A stretch of DNA of 5,627 nucleotides from Candidatus Sulfotelmatobacter sp. (GCA_030049565.1 JASIKQ010000220.1:1-5627), one strand, 5' to 3'. Shown: positions 1-5,627, numbered from the stretch's first letter. Notes: generated by a model from the sequence alone, not told the origin. Numbers and translations: made by a program.

Positions 1-87
1 CGAGCGAGCGCTTTTTGCGAAGCGAGAGCCCGTCGTGAGTGAAGTCAAAGGAAATTTGCGCGAGCCGCGCGAAGTGTTTTTGAGCCT

Positions 88-117
88 GCCCTGAGCAAAC
101 GAAGCGCGTCGGAGGGC
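88..117. repeat. Imperfect inverted repeat, possible dispersed intergenic repeat
   Basis: Five-base arms GCCCT (88-92) and AGGGC (113-117) flank a core rich in CGAAG and GCG words. On the minus strand the unit reads roughly CCCTCCGACG, then GCTTCG, then GCTCAGGGC. This resembles, from memory, the CCTTCGACTTCGCTCAGG-type repeats scattered between genes in many environmental bacteria, but with several mismatches. Only one copy of this form is visible here, so calling it a dispersed repeat is inference. Confidence 0.3.
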
Positions 118-137
118 GTTCTGTGCGCCACAAGAAT

Positions 138-152
138 CGCCCGTTCGGGTCG
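138..152 (-). terminator. Weak hairpin just after recX
   Basis: On the minus strand, three bases past the recX stop codon, CG-A-CCC pairs with GGGCG around a GAAC loop. This gives five base pairs with one bulged A, followed by ATTCTTGT. The stem is short and the T tract poor, so it may be a weak intrinsic terminator or simply chance in GC-rich DNA. Confidence 0.2.
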
Positions 153-155
153 CGT

Positions 156-692
156 CTACGCGCTTTCGCTTTCCAGCGCGCTTAGAGTTTCGTCATCCAC
201 GTTCCAGCGCTTCAAAATCGCGAATATGGTTTTGCTGCCAAATCCCGCACGCGCCAGTTGACGGAAGATGCGCGCCGCCTGTTTCTGGTCTTTTGGTTTC
301 TCCAGGCGCTTGCGCCGCAAATATTCGCGTGCCTGCTTTTCTTCATTCACGCCCTCGAAGGCCGCATCCACGGCCTTGTCGATCACGTCTCCATGGACGC
401 CTCTTGCTTTCAGATCCGTGACCACGCGCCGGCGTCCAAACTTCTGGTTATCGCGCCGGAACGATGAAAACGACGCCGCGTACTGCGAATCGTTCAAGTA
501 GCCATTGTCTTTCAGCCGTCGGATGATCAACTCAACCAGCGTCTGGCCGTATTCGGTGTCGGCGTCAACGCGGGCGCGGAGCAGTCGCTTCAGTTCCGCA
601 ACGCTGCGCATGCGCCGCGCGAGCGCGCCGATTGCATAGGCATAAAGCTCATCTTCGGAATAGAGCGTCTTCTTGGGTCTCGGGAATGCCAC
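156..692 (-). CDS. recX: RecX, regulatory protein controlling RecA
   Basis: RecX binds RecA filaments in the cytoplasm and limits their growth, damping recombination and the SOS response. The 178-residue product is near the family's usual 150-180. It is almost all helical and highly basic. The three-repeat RecX architecture can be followed: repeat 1 about residues 17-55 (YAIGALARRMRSVAEL), repeat 2 about 56-100 with the family hallmark GYLNDSQYAASF (64-75) and the later KFGRRRV, and repeat 3 about 105-165 ending in GFGSKTIFAILK. The start is GTG at 690-692, with only a weak AAGG ahead of it. It was chosen because the repeats begin about 15 residues in, as usual. recA, the common neighbour, is not in the window; here recX follows pilT after 138 bases. 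Function is assigned from family resemblance. Confidence 0.93.
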   Translation of the reverse strand: MAFPRPKKTLYSEDELYAYAIGALARRMRSVAELKRLLRARVDADTEYGQTLVELIIRRLKDNGYLNDSQYAASFSSFRRDNQKFGRRRVVTDLKARGVHGDVIDKAVDAAFEGVNEEKQAREYLRRKRLEKPKDQKQAARIFRQLARAGFGSKTIFAILKRWNVDDETLSALESESA

Positions 693-705
693 GCCTTAAC
701 AATAG

Positions 706-715
706 ATCAATTGAT
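706..715. promoter_or_regulatory. Palindrome upstream of the recX start
   Basis: ATCAATTGAT is a perfect ten-base palindrome whose near edge lies 13 bases before the recX GTG. It is an AT-rich spot in GC-rich surroundings. On the minus strand it is followed at once by CTATTGTTAAGG, which could hold a -10 element, although no good -35 is seen. It could be a promoter-associated protein site or chance. It does not match a LexA box that I recognise. Confidence 0.25.
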
Positions 716-830
716 GATGGAACGTGAAAAGGTACGAGGATGAGAAGGCGCCCGGGATCGCAGCGGTCGGCACACAGAAACCCAATTCACAGTCTCGCCG
801 AAGCCCGAAGCGTGAAGCGCGAGGCTGCTT

Positions 831-1955
831 CTACCGTCCCCCAAACCCGGCCGACTGCATCGACTGCCGCGAAATATCCGCCGTCGACGCGATGCCCTGC
901 ATGCGCAACTTAAAGTCGTCGGCATTGGAGGCGTTTTCGAGCGCAGTTTCGTAGGCCACCAGTCCCGCCTGAAACAGATCCCACAGCGACTGGTCGAAGG
1001 TCTGCATGCCGTATTGCGAAGTGCCGGCCGCGATCGCGTCGCGAATCGAGCGCGTCTTTTCCGGCACCAGAATGCATTCGCGGATGTACGCCGTGTTAAT
1101 CATCACTTCTACCGCAGGCACGCGGCCGTCCGTGTCGCAGCGCCGCACCAGACGTTGGCTGATGATGGCGCGCAACACTGCCGCCAATTGCAGCCGAATC
1201 TGCTTCTGCTCGGGTGGAGGAAAGATTGAAATGATGCGGTTGATGGTTTCCACTGCATCCAGAGTGTGCAACGTGGAAAATACCATGTGACCGGTCTCGG
1301 CCGCGTGCAGCGCGGTCGAAATCGTTTCCAGATCGCGCATTTCGCCCACCAGAATCACGTCGGGATCCTGGCGCAGAGAGGCTCGCAGCGCCGCGCTGAA
1401 TGAAGGCGTATCCACGCCGATCTCACGCTGGTTGACGTATCCCTTCTTGTCGCGATGCAGAAATTCAATGGGATCTTCAATCGTGATGATGTGCTCTGCG
1501 CGGCTGGAATTCACCCGATCGACCATCGCCGCCAGCGTGGTCGACTTACCGGAACCGGTTACGCCCGTCACCAGCACCAGCCCGCGCGGCATCTCGCAAA
1601 TCTGTTCGACCACCTTCGGCAGAAACAATTCGTCCAGCGCGCGAATCTTGGTGGGAATCACGCGCAGCACCAACCCCACGTTGCCGCGCTGCTGGAAGAT
1701 ATTCACACGGAAGCGTCCCAACCCGGCGACGCCGTAAGCCATATCGATTTCCGTGGTCTCTTTGAATTTTTGTTTCTGCCGCGCAGACATCATGCTGAAC
1801 GCCATGGTCAGCATGTCCTCCGCGCTCACACGCGGCTGGTCGGTCAGCGGCGCCAGTTCGCCATCAACCCGCAGGTGCGGATAGTTTCCTACCTTCAAGT
1901 GCAAGTCAGAGGCGCGCCGTTCCGTCGCAATCCGCAGCAGATCGTCAATATTCAT
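831..1955 (-). CDS. pilT: PilT, type IV pilus retraction ATPase
   Basis: PilT is the cytoplasmic hexameric motor that depolymerises type IV pili and drives twitching motility. The 374-residue product opens with MNIDDLLRIATERRASDLHL, the standard PilT beginning (a PAS-like N-terminal domain to about residue 100). The RecA-like ATPase core follows: Walker A GVTGSGKST (131-139), Asp box ITIEDPIEF (157-165), Walker B DVILVGEMRD (199-208) and His box TGHMVFSTLHT (221-231). The retraction-linked AIRNLIRE motif appears as the variant AYIRECI (289-295). Bacterial PilT is usually near 345 residues; the extra length is a C-terminal tail from about 347. A TTG codon at 1983-1985 would add ten residues, but homology favours the ATG at 1953-1955, although no good ribosome site immediately precedes it. 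No other pilus genes are in the window. Confidence 0.97.
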   Translation of the reverse strand: MNIDDLLRIATERRASDLHLKVGNYPHLRVDGELAPLTDQPRVSAEDMLTMAFSMMSARQKQKFKETTEIDMAYGVAGLGRFRVNIFQQRGNVGLVLRVIPTKIRALDELFLPKVVEQICEMPRGLVLVTGVTGSGKSTTLAAMVDRVNSSRAEHIITIEDPIEFLHRDKKGYVNQREIGVDTPSFSAALRASLRQDPDVILVGEMRDLETISTALHAAETGHMVFSTLHTLDAVETINRIISIFPPPEQKQIRLQLAAVLRAIISQRLVRRCDTDGRVPAVEVMINTAYIRECILVPEKTRSIRDAIAAGTSQYGMQTFDQSLWDLFQAGLVAYETALENASNADDFKLRMQGIASTADISRQSMQSAGFGGR

Positions 1956-1968
1956 TGATGGGGTCCCG

Positions 1969-1983
1969 GGAGGCTTGGCCTCC
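1969..1983 (-). promoter_or_regulatory. Leader hairpin before pilT that hides GGAGG
   Basis: On the pilT strand GGAGGC-CAA-GCCTCC forms a perfect six-pair, GC-rich stem with a three-base loop, ending 13 bases before the pilT ATG. The 5' arm contains GGAGG, the only strong ribosome-binding sequence in the leader. That GGAGG lies about 23 bases from the ATG, too far for direct use. The fold could control translation or mRNA stability. It also overlaps the alternative TTG start at 1983-1985, which argues against that start. Confidence 0.45.
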
Positions 1984-2063
1984 AAACTCTGCCTATCATC
2001 CCCCGAAGCGTAACTTTCCTAAAGATGACCTAGGTAACTGGCGACGGAGCGGTGCGGGACCAG

Positions 2064-3842
2064 CTAGACGTCCAGCCCGATCGTGCGCATCAACTCCAAT
2101 CCGTTGCTCTTCGTGACCACGCCATCACGCAGGATGTAATCGAAAGTCATCCTGCCGTCCTTGAGCTGATCCTGAAAATGAACATTCCGCACCTGACCAT
2201 TGAGGGAGCCACCAATACCGGTCAACGCGAGATCGTGCGTGCTCACTAGCCCGATGGCGCCACGGTTCAGCAATGCCCGAACAATTCCCTCCGCGCCGAT
2301 GCGGCGATCAGCTGAATTCGTGCCTTGCAATAGCTCATCGAGCAGGAACATCAATGGTGGGTCCCCACCAGCCAGATCCAGGATCTTTCGCAGCCGCGTG
2401 ATCTCGGCGTAAAAACGCGAGCTGCCTTCCTGTAGGGAATCATTAATGCGGATGCTCGCGCCCACCTGGAGAGGTGTAAGCCGCATATGCCGCGCCCGCA
2501 CCGGAGCACCGGCCATCGCCAACACCACGTTCACTCCGACAACCCTCAATTGCGTGCTCTTGCCCGACATGTTGGAGCCGCTCACCAGCAGCACACGCGC
2601 AGTCGGGCCAACGCTTACGCGATTGCGAACGCTGGTGTTGGCAGGAATCAGAGGATGCCCAAGCGCCTCGGCATCAAAACACGCCGGACCGTCGGTGAAT
2701 TCAGGAAACGGGTCCGCAGGATGTTCGAAACCGTAGGCCGACAGGCTAAGCAGCGCCTCGATCTCTCCAATCGCTTCCAGCCATGGTCGCGAATGTTGGC
2801 CGTGAGCTCTCCGCCAGCGCTCGGCTGCAAATGCCACCTGAATCGAATACATCAGAGGCGCATCGATGATTCGCACGAAGAGGTTATGGCGCGAGTCGAT
2901 GAAGTTCACCAGGGTTCGGAGCTGGGCGATCGCGCGGGAACTCGTCACCGATCCGGACAGAAGATTGCGCTGTAGCGCCTGCAGCCGGGGCGAATTGAAC
3001 GTGTGCGCTTCAATTCTTGCCAGCACCGCGGAGAGCAAGTCCAATTGAGCGAAGGCGTGTTCGGTTCCATGAAAGACACTTTCCAGCGGCTTGCGCAAAC
3101 GGTAGGTGAAAACAGCCTCGATCGCAACGGCCACTACGAACGGCGTAACAATGTCCCACTGAGCCCAAACTACAAGACTCCCAATCATGAACGCCGCGAG
3201 CAGAGGAGCCAGCCATCGCAGCCACAGAGGCTTCATGCGGTTCGCAGCTTCCGCCCAGTTTTGCAGAGCTGCGGGATTCACGCCTACGGAAGCGTTCGCG
3301 CCAAGCCCTGCCAAATCCTCCCGCAGATCAATCTGATCGCGCAGTTCCGCGACGGCAGCGTGCCGCTCGCGAATGCGCTCGACCGGTGAGGGCGCCAGCA
3401 GCCATTTTGCAAGCGTTTCCTCGCCCATGCGGGTGCGGGCGGTCGAAAGTAATTGGAACAGGCTGCTCTTACCAAACAAATCGAGATCGGCCGCATAAAC
3501 GTGATGAGGATCGTTGAATCGTTCACCGGTTTCGCCGATTTCTGTCCAGCGATCTTCCATGCGGGCCAGACCGGTTTTATAGAACGCAACTGACCGGGTG
3601 GCCCAATCGCGAGCACGAAGGATTTTGGAGTGATAAACCGCAACTCCGGCGAACAGGACAATCGGCAAGACCAGCCAATAAACCGAAAGCTCGTGCAACC
3701 GGAACGCCGCCCACGCGACAATGACGGCCACTAGAGCCAGAGTAAGCCGGATGTTTCCAAGGCGCACATGGATTTTCCCCAATCGAGTGACGTTCGACTC
3801 TCGATCACCCAAACGCCGCAGGTATTCTTCGGAAGGTGACAC
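2064..3842 (-). CDS. Membrane-anchored MutS-like ATPase without mismatch-recognition domain
   Basis: This 592-residue protein has the MutS core and ATPase but not the N-terminal mismatch-reading domain of true MutS (about 850 residues). Visible in order are a hydrophobic hairpin (about 32-48 and 54-70), a MutS core-like part (about 115-180: DLFGKSSLFQLL, TRMGEETLAKWLLAP), a second hydrophobic pair (about 209-226 and 231-246), lever-like helices to about 370, and the ABC-type ATPase. The ATPase has Walker A SGSNMSGKST (421-430), signature region DSLQEGSSRFYAE (468-480), Walker B LMFLLDEL (497-504), GTNSADR (507-513) and H-loop STHD (534-537). All expected nucleotide-binding motifs are intact. 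The start is GTG at 3840-3842 with a weak ribosome site. The substrate is unknown for this family; four membrane segments make classical mismatch repair unlikely. The name mutS should not be used. Confidence 0.92.
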   Translation of the reverse strand: MSPSEEYLRRLGDRESNVTRLGKIHVRLGNIRLTLALVAVIVAWAAFRLHELSVYWLVLPIVLFAGVAVYHSKILRARDWATRSVAFYKTGLARMEDRWTEIGETGERFNDPHHVYAADLDLFGKSSLFQLLSTARTRMGEETLAKWLLAPSPVERIRERHAAVAELRDQIDLREDLAGLGANASVGVNPAALQNWAEAANRMKPLWLRWLAPLLAAFMIGSLVVWAQWDIVTPFVVAVAIEAVFTYRLRKPLESVFHGTEHAFAQLDLLSAVLARIEAHTFNSPRLQALQRNLLSGSVTSSRAIAQLRTLVNFIDSRHNLFVRIIDAPLMYSIQVAFAAERWRRAHGQHSRPWLEAIGEIEALLSLSAYGFEHPADPFPEFTDGPACFDAEALGHPLIPANTSVRNRVSVGPTARVLLVSGSNMSGKSTQLRVVGVNVVLAMAGAPVRARHMRLTPLQVGASIRINDSLQEGSSRFYAEITRLRKILDLAGGDPPLMFLLDELLQGTNSADRRIGAEGIVRALLNRGAIGLVSTHDLALTGIGGSLNGQVRNVHFQDQLKDGRMTFDYILRDGVVTKSNGLELMRTIGLDV

Positions 3843-4108
3843 CCACTAGAATTTAACAGGTGGGCTTAACGTGAGGAAGGATGCGCGAGCGAGCCGACAC
3901 AAAGCGCGCCGGGGCGTTACCCGTCTACTCCGATCTGCAAGGCTTACTGATCGATATTGAAGATCGTGGGAGCGGAGCCCGATAGTGCAATCACCCAGCC
4001 GAGTCGTCCAGCTTACCCTTGGGGCACGGCTCTAGGTTGTAACTACCATATGACGTCGCGTTTCCCTCATCGCGTGAAGGGGTCTCGTCTCCGCCTGCCG
4101 TTTTTCAG

Positions 4109-4137
4109 TTGACTTAGTCATCAGACTTAGCTAACAT
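4109..4137 (+). promoter_or_regulatory. Sigma-70-type promoter of the toxin-antitoxin operon
   Basis: TTGACT (4109-4114, five of six matching TTGACA) and TAACAT (4132-4137, four of six matching TATAAT) are separated by exactly 17 bases, the ideal spacing. Transcription would start about seven bases past the -10 element, at roughly 4143-4146, which coincides with the antitoxin ATG at 4145. The mRNA may therefore be leaderless, in keeping with the lack of any ribosome-binding sequence before that ATG. Confidence 0.7.
4110..4134. promoter_or_regulatory. Operator-like palindromes inside the toxin-antitoxin promoter
   Basis: Three inverted repeats overlap here: TGACT-T-AGTCA (4110-4120), AGTC-ATCA-GACT (4116-4127) and TTAGCTAA (4127-4134). 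GACTTAG also occurs as a direct repeat at 4111-4117 and 4124-4130, 13 bases apart. They fill the space between and over the -35 and -10 elements. Phd/YefM antitoxins, with their toxins, commonly repress their own promoter by binding such sites, so this is the likely autoregulatory operator. No binding evidence exists beyond position and symmetry. Confidence 0.6.
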
Positions 4138-4144
4138 TGCGCGC

Positions 4145-4429
4145 ATGGAAGTAAACATTCACGAGGCCAAGACTCACCTTTCCTGCCTTCTGCAGCGAGT
4201 CTCTGCCGGAGAAGAGGTCACCATTGCCCGCGCGGGAGTGCCGGTGGCGCGCCTGGTCGCCATCGAACCGCAGAAGAAAACCCGCCCGCTCGGCTTCGCC
4301 CGCGGACAGGTATGGGTGGCCGATGACTTCGATGCTCCTTTGCCTGACGATTTGCTGAAGGCTTTCTATGGTGGCGAGATTCCAAAGCTCGAACCGCAAG
4401 CGAAGAAGCCGCGGCGGAGACGTAAGTGA
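4145..4429 (+). CDS. Phd/YefM-family antitoxin of a type II toxin-antitoxin pair
   Basis: This 94-residue protein should bind and neutralise the PIN toxin encoded next to it and repress its own operon. The N-terminal Phd/YefM DNA-binding and dimerisation domain is clear at residues 1-42: MEVNIHEAKTHLSCLL, then SAGEEVTIARAGVPVARLV. The part RPLGFARGQVWVADDFDAPLPDDLLKAFYG (47-76) is the usual toxin-wrapping segment of antitoxins paired with PIN toxins. Beyond it lies an unusually basic tail, ending KKPRRRRK (87-94). The ATG at 4145 is where family members begin, and the promoter puts the transcript start there as well. The stop codon overlaps the toxin start (GTGA), which suggests translational coupling. 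Antitoxins of such pairs are often named VapB; this one belongs to the Phd class, so no symbol is given. Confidence 0.92.
   Translation: MEVNIHEAKTHLSCLLQRVSAGEEVTIARAGVPVARLVAIEPQKKTRPLGFARGQVWVADDFDAPLPDDLLKAFYGGEIPKLEPQAKKPRRRRK
4416..4419 (+). promoter_or_regulatory. Ribosome-binding site of the toxin, inside the antitoxin gene
   Basis: GGAG lies six bases before the toxin GTG at 4426, within the last antitoxin codons (CGG CGG AGA). It supports the GTG start, and it means the antitoxin's arginine-rich tail doubles as the toxin's translation signal. Confidence 0.6.
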
Positions 4430-4821
4430 AATATCTGCTCGACAGCATGATCTGGCTGTGGAGCATCCACGCAGTCGAGAAAATCAACGATGCATGCCTT
4501 GCGATTCTTCAAGACGGGCAGGAAGAGATCTACTTTTCGGCTGCCAGCGCTTGGGAGTTAAGCATAAAGGCACGCCTCGGGAAGCTGAACCTTCCGGGAC
4601 CACCCGCGAAGTGCATCCCCACCTTCATCGAGAGACAGGGACTGCGACCGCTTCCTGTAACTCATCTTCACGCGGTTAGAACTTACGATCTACCCCTGCA
4701 TCATGAGGACCCATTCGACCGGCTAATCATCGCCCAGGCCCTTTCCGAAGGAATGACGGTACTCACGGCGGACCGGCAATTCCGTAAGTATGCCGTCAGT
4801 GTAGTATGGTGCGGAAAATAA
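4426..4821 (+). CDS. vapC: PIN-domain ribonuclease toxin, VapC-like
   Basis: VapC-type toxins are magnesium-dependent ribonucleases that cut tRNA or rRNA and stop growth when the antitoxin is lost. The 131-residue product is one whole PIN domain. The acidic residues expected at the active site are present: Asp6 in YLLDSMIWLW, Glu44 in SAASAWELSIKARLGKL, Asp95 and Asp98 in HHEDPFDRLIIAQA, and Asp116 in VLTADRQF. The end, YAVSVVW, is the usual last strand. The common LLDTH opening is LLDSM here, a conservative Thr-to-Ser change plus loss of the His. The start is GTG at 4426-4428, overlapping the antitoxin stop and backed by a GGAG six bases ahead. The gene looks intact and active. Its RNA target cannot be read from the sequence. 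Confidence 0.93.
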   Translation: MKYLLDSMIWLWSIHAVEKINDACLAILQDGQEEIYFSAASAWELSIKARLGKLNLPGPPAKCIPTFIERQGLRPLPVTHLHAVRTYDLPLHHEDPFDRLIIAQALSEGMTVLTADRQFRKYAVSVVWCGK

Positions 4822-4828
4822 CTGTATT

Positions 4829-4850
4829 CCGACCTCGCAGATCAGGTCGG
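4829..4850. terminator. Hairpin between convergent genes
   Basis: CCGACCT (4829-4835) and AGGTCGG (4844-4850) pair perfectly over seven bases around an eight-base loop. The hairpin starts seven bases after the toxin stop codon and 27 bases beyond the ilvE stop on the other strand. The T run after it is weak on both strands (CTTTCCC on plus; ACAGTTATTTT some way off on minus). Its position between converging genes suggests a shared, imperfect terminator. Confidence 0.5.
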
Positions 4851-4876
4851 CTTTCCCAAATATTTCGGCTTTAAAA

Positions 4877-5627
4877 CTACACCGCTACCGGCTGCTTGCT
4901 GCTCACCGGGACCGGCGTAAGCCAGCCATAGCGGTCGGCTTTTTCGCCGCGCACAATGGCGTAGAACTCCTTCTGAATCGCCTTCGTGATCGGTCCAACG
5001 TTGCCGTTGCCAACTTTGATTTTGTCGATGGTGCGAATCGGTGTGATCTCCGCCGCGGTGCCGGTAAAGAAAGCCTCGTCGGCGATGTAAAGCATTTCCC
5101 GCGGAATCATCTGCTCGACGACGGTTACGCCCAGGTCGCGCGCAATTTGCAGCACCGAGTCACGCGTGATTCCCGGCAGCACGCAATTGCCCAGCGGCGC
5201 CGTAATCAGCTTGTCGCGATGCATCACAAAAACGTTCTCTCCCGAGCCTTCGCTGACGAATCCATTCACATCGAGCGCAATGCCCTCGGCGAAGCCGTTA
5301 ACGATCGCTTCCATTTTGATGAGCTGCGAATTCATGTAATTCGCCCCCGACTTCGACATCGCGGGCAGGGTATTGGGAGCGATGCGCGTCCACGAAGAAA
5401 CGCAGGCATCGCAGCCCTCGCCCTCGCCGCCCAGATATTTTCCCCACGGATAATTAATGATGTAAACCTCGGTGGGCGAGTTGAACGGGTTCACCCCCGC
5501 CTCGCCATATCCGCGCAGGACGACCGGGCGCACGTAGCACGGCCACACTCCGTTGCTGCCCACGGTTTCGCACATAGCCTTCACCAGTTGCTCTCGCGTG
5601 TACCCCACGTCGATGCGGTATACCTTG
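4877..5627 (-). CDS. ilvE: Branched-chain amino acid aminotransferase, N-terminus cut by window edge
   Basis: IlvE is a cytoplasmic pyridoxal-phosphate enzyme. It swaps the amino group between glutamate and the 2-oxo acids of leucine, isoleucine and valine, the last step of their synthesis. The visible 249 residues open in KVYRIDVGYTREQL and run off the right edge; by comparison with E. coli IlvE about 65 N-terminal residues are missing. The GTG at 5606-5608 is an internal valine, not the start. Fold-type IV marks are clear: YPWGKYLG, SSWTRIAPNTLP, the cofactor lysine in MSKSGANY (codon 5351-5353), ALDVNGFVSEGSGENVF with the glutamate that contacts the pyridine ring, LPGITRD, and FTGTAAEITP, which binds the cofactor phosphate. 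The last part, GWLTPV, matches the family's end, followed by a short tail. It converges on the toxin gene, with no functional link implied. Confidence 0.96.
   Translation of the reverse strand, partial: KVYRIDVGYTREQLVKAMCETVGSNGVWPCYVRPVVLRGYGEAGVNPFNSPTEVYIINYPWGKYLGGEGEGCDACVSSWTRIAPNTLPAMSKSGANYMNSQLIKMEAIVNGFAEGIALDVNGFVSEGSGENVFVMHRDKLITAPLGNCVLPGITRDSVLQIARDLGVTVVEQMIPREMLYIADEAFFTGTAAEITPIRTIDKIKVGNGNVGPITKAIQKEFYAIVRGEKADRYGWLTPVPVSSKQPVAV

Larger units (their letters stand above)
1..155. other. Non-coding stretch downstream of recX
   Basis: No open reading frame with convincing protein character is visible here. The sequence is GC-rich and full of short GCGAG/GCGAAG words. It contains two T runs (12-16 and 77-81) and an imperfect inverted repeat at 88-117, described separately. 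alaS, often found after recX, does not begin in this stretch, though it could lie beyond the left edge. Confidence 0.6.
3843..4144. other. Intergenic stretch between divergent genes
   Basis: This 302-base gap must hold the start signals of the MutS-like gene (leftward) and the toxin-antitoxin pair (rightward). Only the latter promoter, at the right end, is clear. CCCAC (3842-3846) and GTGGG (3860-3864) form an inverted repeat touching the MutS-like start codon. A run at 3885-3918 carries GCGAGCGAGC and then AAGCGCGCCGGGGCGTT, words similar to those at 1-11 and 102-120. A 34-codon frame (3881-3985, plus strand) has GAGG four bases before its ATG but no recognisable protein character. I see no tRNA, riboswitch or other RNA gene. 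Confidence 0.55.

Noticed and set aside
800..830. Possible pilT terminator built from repeated CGAAGC words
   Set aside because: The words are direct repeats, not inverted ones, and no T tract follows on the minus strand.
1455..1958. Long plus-strand open frame (167 codons) opposite pilT
   Set aside because: It is fully antisense to an unmistakable pilT, its product is rich in His/Gln/Arg low-complexity stretches typical of reverse-strand reading of GC-rich genes, and it matches no family.
1956..1985. Ten-residue N-terminal extension of PilT from TTG
   Set aside because: PilT proteins begin at the MNIDDLL-like segment, and the extension would lie across a stable hairpin. The ATG at 1953-1955 was preferred.
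2028..2035. ACCTAGGT palindrome between the MutS-like gene and pilT
   Set aside because: An eight-base palindrome without nearby promoter elements or a second copy is expected by chance.
2487..2975. Plus-strand open frame (162 codons) opposite the MutS-like ATPase domain
   Set aside because: It is a shadow of the conserved ATPase-coding strand with no domain, no ribosome site and biased His/Arg/Gln composition.
3926..4010. Short minus-strand peptide-like frame (about 22 codons) in the divergent gap, considered as a gene remnant
   Set aside because: It is too short, stops occur just upstream in the same frame, and no recognisable protein family is seen.
5606..5608. GTG as the start of the aminotransferase
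   Set aside because: The frame stays open to the window edge with the family-like residues KVYRID before it, so this is an internal valine in a truncated gene.

Overview
This GC-rich window looks like ordinary chromosome from a soil or environmental bacterium. The likeliest source is Acidobacteriota (Terriglobia/Koribacter-like). That rests on the style of the PilT and MutS-like proteins and on dense GC-rich intergenic repeats; it is an inference, since no marker gene settles it. Nothing indicates a phage, an insertion sequence or a CRISPR array. The only accessory element is a two-gene toxin-antitoxin module.

Layout: positions 1-155 are non-coding with a degenerate inverted repeat. Three minus-strand genes follow, read from right to left: a membrane-anchored MutS-like ATPase (3842-2064), the twitching-motility retraction ATPase pilT (1955-831) and the RecA modulator recX (692-156). 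The gaps between them are 108 and 138 bases, so co-transcription is possible but not certain. A 302-base non-coding stretch (3843-4144) separates this block from a plus-strand Phd/YefM-type antitoxin and PIN-domain (VapC-like) toxin pair (4145-4821). The pair has a clear promoter, palindromes lying inside that promoter, and a GTGA stop/start overlap. Facing it is the 3' part of a branched-chain aminotransferase gene, ilvE (minus strand, cut by the window's right edge). A short GC-rich hairpin lies between the two convergent genes.

The genes do not form one pathway. RecX acts in RecA control, PilT in type IV pilus retraction, IlvE in branched-chain amino acid synthesis, and the MutS-like protein in an unknown membrane-linked ATPase role. 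The most notable points are: (i) the toxin-antitoxin promoter, spaced so that its transcript should begin at or next to the antitoxin ATG (a leaderless mRNA), with overlapping operator-like palindromes; (ii) the MutS-type ATPase that lacks the mismatch-binding domain and carries two hydrophobic hairpins; (iii) a strong hairpin that buries a GGAGG sequence just upstream of pilT. I saw no convincing new multi-gene system.
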